Below are positions 44,241 through 53,105 of a DNA stretch of 64,000 nucleotides, piece by piece. A program made the position numbers and the translations under genes. Source of the stretch: Fulvitalea axinellae. Its GTDB lineage: Bacteria; Bacteroidota; Bacteroidia; Cytophagales; Cyclobacteriaceae. The stretch lies in NCBI RefSeq assembly GCF_036492835.1, contig NZ_AP025319.1, forward strand, positions 62,001-126,000, written 5' to 3'. Under the pieces are notes generated by a model. It saw only the letters and a list, made by a program, of their open reading frames with translations. It ran no database searches and had not been told where the DNA came from. Every line of letters starts with the position of its first letter. Position 1 is the stretch's first letter.

Positions 44241-45275
44241 TCAGTGGGCATGTCCCTGTACGAATTCGGTGTCGAAAATGGCTAGCGGATCTTGGGTTTG
44301 GCGTGAGGCCAGAGCTTTGGACCTGCTCTTTTCGGACAAGAGCGCGAGAAGCTGGTTGAGGTTTCGGCGGATGCTCCTGAGATCCTGCTGGCGTCCGAGG
44401 AAGGGGTCGTTTTGGCGTACGGAGGGCCATTCGGCCAGCAGGTGCCGGAATGCGGCGAGGGCCTGGCTGTGGCTACCGGAACATTCGCGGAAATGGGACA
44501 TGATCTCGGCCAGGGCTTTGCGGTCTTGGGCGCCGACGGCGGGCGGCAGTCCGGTGTGCGATAGGAAGAAGGCGTGGTAGCTCCGCAAGGCGGTGTCGAA
44601 ATAAGGGATTTTCCGATGGTCGGAAACCAAGGGGGCTTCGCGCGCGTATTCTTTTCCCTTTGTTGTTACTCTTTCTTTCTTTTCTTTATATAGTGTGTCG
44701 GCAAAATTTGCGCGCTGATCCCGCGTATTCTGCTTGTGGGCGTCGGCAATATTTGCGTTTTGGTCCGGCGAATTTTGCCTGTCGGTATCGGCAAATTCCG
44801 CATGGCGGACTGGCGGTTTCCGTTTGGTGGTATTGGCGGTGGCCCGCTGTTTTTTCCGGCGGTTCTGTTTCGGGTTTTCGGCTTGCGAAGTCCCCTGCCC
44901 CGGTTCGTTTTTTTCCTGTTCCGCTGTTGCCGGTCCCGCTTCGGTTTGGTGTTCTTCCTCCCCCTCTATTTCCAAGGTGTCGTCGAATTGGCCGTCCATG
45001 GCTTTGGTCCACCGGGGTCCGGGTTTCAGGCCGTATTTGGCGGTGGCGCTCCTTGTGATCAGACCCTTGGCCTGCATCTTGGCGATCATGTCGGTGAGTG
45101 TGCGGGGCGACACGCCTAGGAAGTCGGCGATCTCGACCCGGGAGTCGAGGCATTGGCGGCCCTTTGCCCTCGGGGAGTTGGACCGGAAGTGGACGTAATC
45201 GCAGAGGGCGTATTCTTCCCAGGATATGCGGAGTTTGAGCCGGACGTTGTGGCGGATATGGGTGTATTGCAACAT
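44241..45275 (-). CDS. DnaD-like winged-helix replication-type protein with internal 15-residue repeats
   Basis: A 344-residue protein. The N-terminus (about 1-75; RLKLRISWEEYALCDYVHFR, IADFLGVSPRTLTDMIAKMQ) is a winged helix of the kind seen in phage and plasmid replication-organiser proteins of Bacteroidota. The middle is a low-complexity basic/acidic linker containing three 15-residue units (AEFADTDRQNSPDQ, ANIADAHKQNTRDQ, ANFADT), 45 bp apart in DNA (44698, 44743, 44788 on the plus strand). A C-terminal helical domain follows. The GC-rich codon use differs from the AT-rich genes to its right. Confidence 0.55.
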   Translation of the reverse strand: MLQYTHIRHNVRLKLRISWEEYALCDYVHFRSNSPRAKGRQCLDSRVEIADFLGVSPRTLTDMIAKMQAKGLITRSATAKYGLKPGPRWTKAMDGQFDDTLEIEGEEEHQTEAGPATAEQEKNEPGQGTSQAENPKQNRRKKQRATANTTKRKPPVRHAEFADTDRQNSPDQNANIADAHKQNTRDQRANFADTLYKEKKERVTTKGKEYAREAPLVSDHRKIPYFDTALRSYHAFFLSHTGLPPAVGAQDRKALAEIMSHFRECSGSHSQALAAFRHLLAEWPSVRQNDPFLGRQQDLRSIRRNLNQLLALLSEKSRSKALASRQTQDPLAIFDTEFVQGHAH

Positions 45276-45411
45276 ATGTTTGGGTTTGATGATATTGTAT
45301 TATTCTTCGTTATTGTTTGTCTAATTAATTGTTTTGAAATGTGAATGCCAAATTATTTCAACTTAAATTGATAATAAAAGTAGAATACTAAGTAATGGCT
45401 AATTAATGTAG

Positions 45412-45600
45412 CTACGATAGGTGCTCCGCGGCCTCTTTGGGGCAGATTCCCGTTTGGGCGCAGTATTCGGAGAGGGTCAGGTATTGGCCGGCGGTTTTGC
45501 CGAGCTGTTGTTTGAGGCGGCGGTATTCTTTGCGCGCACCGCTGAGGGATTTGCCCGTTAGGCGCTGGATGTCTTTGGGGTAGATTGTCAGTCTGTTCAT
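45412..45600 (-). CDS. Small conserved Bacteroidota protein, probable HTH
   Basis: A 62-residue protein: TIYPKDIQRLTGKSLSGARK, LKQQLGKTAGQYLTLSEYCA. It resembles small proteins common in Bacteroidota accessory DNA, with a helix-turn-helix-like first half. Function is unknown. It lies upstream of, and in the same direction as, 44241-45275. Confidence 0.5.
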   Translation of the reverse strand: MNRLTIYPKDIQRLTGKSLSGARKEYRRLKQQLGKTAGQYLTLSEYCAQTGICPKEAAEHLS

Positions 45601-45635
45601 TTTGATTGTTTTTTGTTGGCCGGATCATTTGCGTT

Positions 45636-45663
45636 GGGAGACAGGACTTGCCCTGTCTGTACG
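45636..45663. repeat. REP-like hairpin, copy 1
   Basis: A 28-bp unit starting GGGAGACAGG and ending CTGTACG, with arms AGACAGG (45639-45645) and CCTGTCT (45652-45658). About 23 of 28 bases match copy 2. Confidence 0.6.
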
Positions 45664-45757
45664 TTATAATATGTTTGTCCTTCTGGTCCGGTCGGACAAG
45701 ATGGTTCAAGTCCCTCCGTTTGGATTTTTTTTGTATTGGGGCATGACCGTCCGCATG

Positions 45758-45785
45758 GGGAGACAAGGCATGCCGTGTCTCTACG
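45758..45785. repeat. REP-like hairpin, copy 2
   Basis: A 28-bp unit starting GGGAGACAAGG and ending CTCTACG, with arms AGACA / TGTCT around GGCATGCC. Both copies lie in the 631-bp gap 45601-46231, which otherwise shows no gene I can support. Confidence 0.6.
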
Positions 45786-46231
45786 GGGTTTTTGATTTTC
45801 GGTTGAATTTATACTAATATAATTCGTTTTTTGGATAAATAAAATGGCCAAATGGTGCCTTTTGTGACCTTATTGTACCCTTCTGTACTCCCATGGGTAT
45901 CTTTTTATGGGTTTTTCGGGTATATAGCGGTATAAACCAAAGGCAAAAGGTCAATATGGTTAGTATTACGGTGACTGTGGTTTATCGGGCCGGGAGACGT
46001 AAGGTTTGGGCCGTTTCCGTATGGAAAACGGTCTTTTTTCTGGCCTTGTGGGAAATGCTCAAAGTATCATTATCCCATCTTCATCCGTGGCTTATCCCAT
46101 CTTGATCCCATCATGAAAGACGGGGGAAAATGGCCGGTAAGGTTTCGGCGGTTTTTGCGGAAAAAGGTTTTCCGCTGTTCCGGGGCGTCCGTTCCGGGAT
46201 TATTCTTTATCTCTTAAATGTATTGTGCCTT

Positions 46232-46987
46232 ATGGCTAGACAAAGTGGAATCCTCAAGATTGAGGGCAAAATTGACGGTATCTCGTTCTACCGAAAAGAC
46301 GGGAAGTATTATGCCAGACGGTCCGGGGGCGTGAGCGGCGCGCGGATCAGGAACGACCCGAGGTATAGGCGTACGCGTGAGAACGTGGCTGAGTTTTCGG
46401 AGGTGGCCCGCCAGGGCAAGTTGGTGCGGACGGCGTTTCGCAGGGAGTTGGTGGGTAACGCCTCGGGCAACGTTACGGCGAGGCTGGGGAGCGCGCTGTA
46501 CAGGGTGCTGAAGACCGACGGCGTGAACAGGCGGGGCGAGCGGAAGGTGTCGGCGGGCGATTTGGGCTTGTTGGCGGGATTCGGCTTTAACGCGAACGCT
46601 TCTGTCGATACGGCTTTGGCGGCGCCTCTGGGCTTGGCTTTTGACGATTCGGCGGAGAAGGTGACATGGGCGGGTACCGTATTGCCGGCCCGGGACGTGG
46701 TGGCGCCTTCGGGGGCCACGCATTTCCGTTTGCGCTTGGCGGCGGCGAGTCTTGATTTCGACAATGCCGGGCAGGTGTCGGCCTCGGCCACGGGGCCGGA
46801 AACGGCCGTGGACAGTCTGGACGAGGTGGCGGTGGCGCTGGAGGCGGGCTATGACAAGAGCCTCTCCGGGCATACGCTGGCGCTGGCGGGGATCGAGTTT
46901 TTGCAAGCGATGAACGGAGAGCTGTATCCGCTGAGCAACGGCGCGTACAACGCGATGGGCATAGCGGGGTATCACAGCGCGGTGTAG
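46232..46987 (+). CDS. Conserved Bacteroidota hypothetical protein
   Basis: I chose the ATG at 46232 (MARQSGILKIEGKIDGISFY), because that opening is typical of a family of conserved hypotheticals in Bacteroidota; the in-frame upstream reading has no such support. 251 residues: a basic N-terminal half (RNDPRYRRTRENVAEFSEVA) and a beta-rich acidic C-terminal half. Strongly GC-rich codons. I do not know its function; it may belong to a mobile or phage-derived unit together with 44241-45600. Confidence 0.6.
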   Translation: MARQSGILKIEGKIDGISFYRKDGKYYARRSGGVSGARIRNDPRYRRTRENVAEFSEVARQGKLVRTAFRRELVGNASGNVTARLGSALYRVLKTDGVNRRGERKVSAGDLGLLAGFGFNANASVDTALAAPLGLAFDDSAEKVTWAGTVLPARDVVAPSGATHFRLRLAAASLDFDNAGQVSASATGPETAVDSLDEVAVALEAGYDKSLSGHTLALAGIEFLQAMNGELYPLSNGAYNAMGIAGYHSAV

Positions 46988-47263
46988 TTTGGCGTTATGC
47001 GGGATTAATGGGCGGGGCTTTCGGGCTCCGCCTTCTGTTTACCCTGAATATATTATGCGTTCGTTTTTTTAGGTTTCGGTTTGCGGTTCGGCCCTTATTT
47101 TGCCTGAATGGCTCCTGTTTTTTGCCGTATGCACTACGACATATAAAAGACGATATCCCGAAACCATAAACGGCTTGCTTATAACAAGCTCCGGTGTTAC
47201 TTTTTATTCACTCTTGTTTTCTTTCAAAGGAGTTCATGAGAACGCTTCGCTAGTTGAAAGATC

Positions 47264-47377
47264 AAAAAGTAACCAAAAAATCTCTTAAATACGGCTACAA
47301 ATTTTTCTTCCATCCAAAAGCATTACGGTTATGGAAGAAAAATAAAGGCCTGAAATTAGTTTTTTGGAACGCATTGG
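47264..47377. repeat. Long dispersed repeat, copy 2 (114 bp)
   Basis: It matches 4659-4772 at 112 of 114 positions, including the 12-bp inverted repeat (47302-47313 with 47331-47342). It lies between 46987 and the recombinase start at 47460. The looser match upstream is interrupted here by about 50 extra bases. Confidence 0.85.
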
Positions 47378-47459
47378 AATCAATAATCTACTAACCAATG
47401 AGACGAATAGAACAAGGATAATTTTGTTCAGGTGCATATATCAGAAATAAAAGGAACTT

Positions 47460-48485
47460 ATGTTACAAGTAAGAGCCTGCGAAGCTGGCGGTAGGTATGA
47501 CGCCGTAAACAAGCATTGGATTTTGCCTTATACCGATAAAGTTTTGGCAAAGGTAAAAGAGGTGCTGGCGCCGATGTATCCGGAGATAGAGGTGGAAGAC
47601 TGTAGAGAGAAAAGGGCGAAAAAGAAGACCAAGCGCCTAAGGGAGCATTACAGGCCCTGCCCGGAAGAGATGAAAGAGAAATTGCGAGTGAAACGTTATA
47701 GCGAATCCACCGTGAGGACATACACTTCGATGTTTTCTGAGTTTTTGAGTTATCACTACGCCCATAGTCCCGAAGAGATAACGGCGGATCAAATTAAGGC
47801 CTATATGCGCCATTTGGTGGCCGAGAGGGAAGTGAGCGAATCGTACCAGAACCAGATGATCAACGCCATAAAGTTCTTTTATGAGAAGGTGTTGGGAGGG
47901 CAACGGCGGACATACTTTGTGGAAAGGCCCCGTAGCGGACGGAATCTACCGACGGTGTTGAGTCAAACAGAGATGAGCGCATTACTAAAAGGGATCCCGA
48001 ATGTGAAACACAAGACGATAGTGACTGTTATCTACAGTTGTGGGCTAAGGATAAGCGAGCTGATTTCAATGAAGGTTTCGGATATTGACTACGGTAGCCG
48101 GAGAATATTGCTGAAGCAGGCCAAGGGCAAAAAAGACAGGTATGTGCCACTTGCCGAGCGTACCGAATTGATGGTGAGGGCATACCTGAAACGGTATAAT
48201 CCTGAGGAATACCTGTTTGAAGGGCCTTCGGGAGGGCAATATAGCCCGTCAAGTGTACGGAAATTTCTGAAGCGATACAGTAAGGCTGTAGGAATCAAGA
48301 AAAATGTTTGCCCACACACGCTTAGGCACAGTTGCGCGACCCATTTGTTGGAAAACGGCGTGGATCTACGCTATATACAGCATTTGCTTGGCCAAAACGA
48401 CAGTAAGACAACTGAGGTATACACTCATATAACTGAGATGGGACTTAATAATATCAAGAATCCGCTTGATCAATTGGATTTATGA
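47460..48485 (+). CDS. Tyrosine recombinase/integrase (XerC/D-like), possibly shortened at the N-terminus
   Basis: A 341-residue protein with a SAM-like core-binding domain (about 75-155) and a catalytic domain: Arg in SCGLRISEL, Lys in GKKDRYVPL, HTLRHSCATH, and the Tyr nucleophile in TTEVYTHI. The usual second histidine (LGH) is Gln (LLGQND), which is odd. The C-terminal NPLDQL resembles integron integrases, but the IntI-specific insert before HTLRH is absent. The first 40 residues (GRYDAVNKHWILPY) look like the end of a longer N-terminal domain, and a stop lies four codons upstream, so the gene may be 5'-truncated near the repeat. Confidence 0.88.
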   Translation: MLQVRACEAGGRYDAVNKHWILPYTDKVLAKVKEVLAPMYPEIEVEDCREKRAKKKTKRLREHYRPCPEEMKEKLRVKRYSESTVRTYTSMFSEFLSYHYAHSPEEITADQIKAYMRHLVAEREVSESYQNQMINAIKFFYEKVLGGQRRTYFVERPRSGRNLPTVLSQTEMSALLKGIPNVKHKTIVTVIYSCGLRISELISMKVSDIDYGSRRILLKQAKGKKDRYVPLAERTELMVRAYLKRYNPEEYLFEGPSGGQYSPSSVRKFLKRYSKAVGIKKNVCPHTLRHSCATHLLENGVDLRYIQHLLGQNDSKTTEVYTHITEMGLNNIKNPLDQLDL

Positions 48486-48548
48486 TTAGATTTTTCAATG
48501 ATAAAAATTTTCATTTTTGCAAGCGGGAAGGTATCTTAGTATACGGGA

Positions 48549-48570
48549 AATAACAGGAATTCCTGTTATT
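48549..48570. repeat. Perfect 22-bp palindrome after the recombinase gene
   Basis: Arms AATAACAGGAA / TTCCTGTTATT meet without a spacer, 63 bp after the recombinase stop and 32 bp before the next gene. Candidate recombination or binding site. Confidence 0.7.
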
Positions 48571-48602
48571 GATACGTTATCTGTAATTCCTAAATTGAAA
48601 AA

Positions 48603-49322
48603 ATGCTTTATCAGATTAAAAATGACTTAAGGATCAAATTAAACCAAGTTGATTTACCAGAAGATTATTTCGCTGATTCTGTCAATTCAATATACAATTT
48701 AGAGTGTAGCAATTTCCGCAACTATAAATTAGACTTAACTAAATTAATATTGTCCTGTCAAGGAAAATTAACTGATTTTGCTTCTCAAGTTTTTTGTACA
48801 AATGGAATCTAAATAAAAGATTCAGTTTACAAAGTCCTTAAGAGTTATAAACTCCCTGAACATAGAGCCTTTCCAATACAAATTGAAAGTGACGGGTTAA
48901 AATTTAACTATTATTTACTCTTCATTTGTTTCGACTTATTTGAATTTGTCATTTTCAAACAGTCAGAATTTTTCACACAGAATGGCTTAGATGAAGTAAG
49001 CAATATAAAACTGCATAATCTAGATGAATATCAAGCATTAAAGAACCAATTATATAAAGATTGTAAACGAGATAAGTCAAATGAACTAGATACATTTGGC
49101 TTACCGAAAATCTCTTCTATTGATACTCAAATAGAGTTAAGAAGAAATACCTTAACACGAATTGGCTATAAAAAGATTAAACTTAGTAAAAGTATAATTG
49201 ATAAATATGATTTAATCTATAATACTGGTAAATTTTATATTTCAGAAGAACTAAATAAAGTACTTCGAGAGAAAAAATTCACTGGATATAAATTGGAAGT
49301 CCCAAAAAAAATTGAAATCTAA
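48603..49322 (+). pseudogene. Stop-interrupted gene, possibly an immunity-type protein
   Basis: A single frame of 240 codons is open except for TAA at codon 70 (48810-48812). It reads through from MLYQIKNDLRIKLNQVDLPE to KVLREKKFTGYKLEVPKKIE. The C-terminal FYISEELNKVLREKKFTG resembles imm11/DUF1629-type immunity proteins, but this is weak. One base change (CAA to TAA) would explain the stop. AT-rich. It stands first after the recombinase. Confidence 0.6.
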
Positions 49323-49325
49323 AAC

Positions 49326-49396
49326 AGATAACACGCGCTAAAAATGCATAGCTCACTACGTTCGCTAGGCCATTTTAGCGCCCTCGTTGTGTTTCA
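49326..49396 (+). repeat. attC-like hairpin element 1
   Basis: It starts 4 bp after the previous stop. Arms GCGCTAAAAATGCATAGC (49335-49352) and GCTAGGCCATTTTAGCGC (49364-49381) pair at 15 of 18 positions around the loop TCACTACGTTC. An AAC (49330-49332) on the left and a GTT (49386-49388) on the right bracket the stem with unpaired bases between, as in integron attC sites. Confidence 0.5.
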
Positions 49397-49433
49397 TGCA
49401 AAGAGAGACCCGTACATAAAATGCCAACGCACA

Positions 49434-49493
49434 TTTGGCACATTTGCAAGCCCAAACCCACATGCTGACGCTTCAGCTTGCAAAAGAGCCAAA
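49434..49493. repeat. Second hairpin in the same spacer
   Basis: TTTGGCACATTTGCAAGC (49434-49451) pairs with GCTTGCAAAAGAGCCAAA (49476-49493) apart from one central bulge. It lies 45 bp upstream of the KAP NTPase start. Confidence 0.6.
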
Positions 49494-49537
49494 TTTTAGC
49501 CGACGCACCTGAGGATAAGAAATATTAAATTATAGAT

Positions 49538-52500
49538 ATGCCAAATTATATTAACAGTAAACCTACAGCCGAAGACCAATTTGAAGGTAAATCTCATCAG
49601 AGAATAGCAAACAGCATTGCAGAGCATATTAAAGACGGGAATAACTCCCTCAAAGTATTAGGATTAGAAGGAGGTTGGGGAACAGGAAAATCCACTATTA
49701 TAGAATTAATAAAAGAAAATTTATCAGATACCCACCATTTATATGTCTATGATTGCTGGGGGCATCAAGAAGATTCTCAAAGAAGAGCATTTCTTGAAGA
49801 ACAAACTCTTGATTTGCTATCTTCAGATGATGATTTACTAGAGACAAAAACTGAGCATATTGACTTGTCAGGTGTTCACCATGAAGTAACTTGGACAGAA
49901 AAAATTAAGTTTCTACTCGCAAAAAAAAGAGAGACAAACCAAAAGACTGTTCCTAAGCTGAGCTTTGGAATTGTTATAGTTGGACTAATTTTTATTTTCA
50001 CTCCTATTCTTGCTTTAATATCAGATATATTGGGAGATAGCAACCAAGCAACACTTCTTAAATTATTGTTTTCGGCATCTCTATTAATACTATCAACAAC
50101 TATTTGGCTACTGTCTACACTTTATAAACGTTTTATTTCTAAAAGCAAAAAATGGATTAATTTATCAAGTTTATTTTACATCTATAAAGGAAAACAGCTT
50201 GAAGATACAACCCTAGAAATATTTTCTGAAATAGAACCGTCTGTAAAAGAATTTAAAGAGTGGATGCATTCTATATCTAAAAGTCTAAAGTCTAAAGAAC
50301 TAATTATTGTCTATGACAATATGGATAGGTTACCTCCTGAAAATGTTAAAGAAATTTGGTCGTCTATTCATACTTTCTTCGCAGAAGAGAAGTATCCTAA
50401 AATTACAGTTATTATTCCTTTTGATAGAGAGCATTTAAGCGAGGCTTTTAAAAATGGAAATAGCACTACAACAAATGAGTTTTTAAACAAAACATTTTCC
50501 ATAATTTATAGAGTTTCTCCTCCAGTTTTAACAGACTGGAAAAACTTTTTTGTGACAAAATTTAAAGAGGCTTTTGGTGACTCTGAGAATCAAGAGATTC
50601 AATTAGTTCTCACGATATATGACCGATTAACCTCAAAATTTACTCCAAGGGATATTATTTTATTTATTAACGAGCTTGTTACCTTAAAACGAATTTGGGG
50701 TGAAGAGATAAAGCTTAGGTATATTGCGATATTTTCAAAAAAGAAAGATTATATCCTTGAAAACCCACAGGAAACAATTTTGAAAAACGATTATCTTGAT
50801 TCTTTAGGTGACTTACTTTCTGATGATGCTGAATTGCAGAATAATATTTCTGCTTTGGCATTTAATGTGCCTCTTGAAAAAGCCTCCCAAGTATTGCTAC
50901 TTAGAGATATTGAGCTTGCATTAAGACAAGAAGGTCAAAATGGGATTATAGAGTTGAGTAAACATCCATATTTTATATATATACTGGAAGAAGTAATCTA
51001 TAACAATGGTTTAGAGGTTGATAAAGCAATATTAGAACTAAGTCATTTAGAGAAATCTAATTTAAATAGTGAAATACTAGAAAGGTTAGACCTGATATGG
51101 GAAACGCTTAATTCAAAACAGATTGAACACAATATTGAATCTTTTGAATTTGACGATAAGTTCAAAAAACTATTACAGAATATTTCACATGATAGTCAAC
51201 TTAAACTTTTAAACCATATTACCAGCTGTTATGGCAAAATAAAAGATTTTAATGGTGCTGTTTATTATAAAACTCTTCTAGCAGTTGAGAGCTTTTTGAA
51301 TGAAAATAGCATTCAAATTGAGCTTCCTGACCTTCTTTCTCCGAAACAAGTGGAAGCTAAAATTTTTCTTGATTATTTAATAGAATCGCAATCTGATTAC
51401 AAAAGATTTAAAGTTAAAACAGAACCTTCTAGATTAGATAGTTTTGTTGCAGATTGTATAAAAGAGGATTTTTCTTCAAACATACTTGATGTTAACTATA
51501 ATGATTTGGATTCAAAAAATTATAGTTTCCCAAAATCTTTTGAAACTCTTGAAACTCTTATCTCTGAAAATACGGTAACCTCTGACAACTTTATAAATCT
51601 AATTACCTTACAGAAATCTTTTTCTAAGAGTCGTTTACTTGACCAAACTATATCGAAAGAAAACTTACATGAAATATTAAAGGTAGCTAATGAAGATTTT
51701 GACGGGTTTTATGATGTGCTATGTATAAGAATTAAATTTGCCGATGAATATGACCAATTTATTAGTCAGAATAGACAAGTAGCTCAAAGACAAAACAATA
51801 GGCAATTAATGAATACTTGGGTTGATAAAACAACCTCTTGGCTTCAATCTGGTAATGAAGACTTGTTCGTCGAGGTAGCAAAAAGGATTGAACACTATAT
51901 ATGTTATGGGGACTTGTTGATTCTAACCCGTACATGGGGTAATAATTTAGTCCATAATGTTTGTAGACTATTAACATTAAATAGCTATGGTGTATCAAGA
52001 ATGAATTTAAATTCGGTTTTACCACATTTCTTTGACCTAGTTAGTTCAATTAATGTTAGCGAAAATGAATTATTAAAAAGACTAGATGATTGGTCAGGTT
52101 ATGTTGATAAAATAACTGTTGACAATATTCGCACTATTGTTCCAAATCATGATTTCTATAAGTATTCAACAAGTACAACAAATACTCTAACGAAACACAT
52201 TAATGCTATTCTAAAGGAGTATTTAAACAGTATTAGTTCAGAAGAAATTATTTCAGATTGGGCTAATGATGAATCGTATATTTTTAATGCTTTATACTGG
52301 CTAAAATATAATTCTAAATTAAATAGTTTGCCTCGTAACTTTTTTAATGCCATAAAACAAGTACTTAAGAGTATTTCCGAAACTTCAATTGGCATTCCAG
52401 AAAATGAAACTATTTGGTTCGAGTTTATTGAAATGGCAAAAAAGAAGGACATTGCTCCAACTATTCGGGATATTCGAGATTATTATATTCGTGAGAATAA

Positions 52501-52816
52501 TATATCTGTTCAACTATTTCAATTTTTCAGTGATTTTCTCAAAAGCTATGGGAAGCTATCAGATAAACCAGGAGATATTACGAGAACAATTTTAGGCAGA
52601 ATTGTTTCAAACGACAATTGCTTAAAAATAATTACTTCTGACAAAGACTTTTATATTCCAATTATTATCGAAGCAAAAGATGACGCTGCTGATTTCAAAG
52701 AAAATATTCTTCAAAGAATTGAATCCGATAGTACAGACTCCGAATTGATGTCATTTGCTGAAAAAATTGGCATTTCGGTGATTTCAGAAACTGAAGAAGA
52801 TAAAAATGAACAATAG
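49538..52816 (+). CDS. KAP-family P-loop NTPase
   Basis: A 1092-residue protein. Walker A GGWGTGKS is at 45-52. Two membrane helices (about 147-172 and 181-203) interrupt the P-loop domain, as in KAP NTPases. Walker B-like LIIVYDNMDRL is at about 255-265, followed by IIPFDREHLSEAF. The remaining 700 residues are helical and unrecognised. KAP proteins (for example PifA of F, which excludes phage T7) are tied to phage exclusion and other membrane-linked processes. The gene stands alone in an AT-rich island between hairpin spacers, which fits a mobile defence gene; that role is inference. Confidence 0.8.
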   Translation: MPNYINSKPTAEDQFEGKSHQRIANSIAEHIKDGNNSLKVLGLEGGWGTGKSTIIELIKENLSDTHHLYVYDCWGHQEDSQRRAFLEEQTLDLLSSDDDLLETKTEHIDLSGVHHEVTWTEKIKFLLAKKRETNQKTVPKLSFGIVIVGLIFIFTPILALISDILGDSNQATLLKLLFSASLLILSTTIWLLSTLYKRFISKSKKWINLSSLFYIYKGKQLEDTTLEIFSEIEPSVKEFKEWMHSISKSLKSKELIIVYDNMDRLPPENVKEIWSSIHTFFAEEKYPKITVIIPFDREHLSEAFKNGNSTTTNEFLNKTFSIIYRVSPPVLTDWKNFFVTKFKEAFGDSENQEIQLVLTIYDRLTSKFTPRDIILFINELVTLKRIWGEEIKLRYIAIFSKKKDYILENPQETILKNDYLDSLGDLLSDDAELQNNISALAFNVPLEKASQVLLLRDIELALRQEGQNGIIELSKHPYFIYILEEVIYNNGLEVDKAILELSHLEKSNLNSEILERLDLIWETLNSKQIEHNIESFEFDDKFKKLLQNISHDSQLKLLNHITSCYGKIKDFNGAVYYKTLLAVESFLNENSIQIELPDLLSPKQVEAKIFLDYLIESQSDYKRFKVKTEPSRLDSFVADCIKEDFSSNILDVNYNDLDSKNYSFPKSFETLETLISENTVTSDNFINLITLQKSFSKSRLLDQTISKENLHEILKVANEDFDGFYDVLCIRIKFADEYDQFISQNRQVAQRQNNRQLMNTWVDKTTSWLQSGNEDLFVEVAKRIEHYICYGDLLILTRTWGNNLVHNVCRLLTLNSYGVSRMNLNSVLPHFFDLVSSINVSENELLKRLDDWSGYVDKITVDNIRTIVPNHDFYKYSTSTTNTLTKHINAILKEYLNSISSEEIISDWANDESYIFNALYWLKYNSKLNSLPRNFFNAIKQVLKSISETSIGIPENETIWFEFIEMAKKKDIAPTIRDIRDYYIRENNISVQLFQFFSDFLKSYGKLSDKPGDITRTILGRIVSNDNCLKIITSDKDFYIPIIIEAKDDAADFKENILQRIESDSTDSELMSFAEKIGISVISETEEDKNEQ

Positions 52817-52943
52817 CCCAGCCCTTCGCATCCATACACATTGCCAAGTCCCTCAAAAGAGCCAGCGCACAGACCAAATCTTGTCAAAGAGTATGGCTGC
52901 CCCAACACACGGACAGACTGCGGAGGATAAAGCACGAAAACAC

Positions 52944-53067
52944 AACACGGTATATACAAAATGGGCGGGATGTGCTAAAATCAAGGGCAGTAGCCCGCTT
53001 CAACATCTTATCGGTTTGATAAGTTTGAAGCCCGCAATCGCCCACATTTGCATATACCCATCCGTTA
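52944..53067 (+). repeat. attC-like hairpin element 2 (large, compound)
   Basis: It opens AACACGG (52944) and closes CGTT (53063-53066). Nested stems: GGTATAT/ATATACC (52949/53052), TGGGCG/CGCCCA (52962/53039), CTTCAA/TTGAAG (52998/53025) and CTTATC/GATAAG (53007/53018). The length of about 120 bp is within the range of large attC sites. The preceding 52817-52943 shows no gene. Confidence 0.45.
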
Positions 53068-53105
53068 GCGGTAATTTTAATAAAAAACAAAAGCAATATT
53101 TTAAC

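Noticed and set aside
47460-48485. Canonical integron integrase IntI
   Set aside because: The IntI-specific segment before HTLRH is missing, and the hairpins only partly match attC core sites, so I call it only a XerC/D-like recombinase.
52806-53105. 100-codon upstream extension of the secreted protein gene
   Set aside because: It would cross hairpin element 2 and hide a clear signal peptide that begins at 53106.
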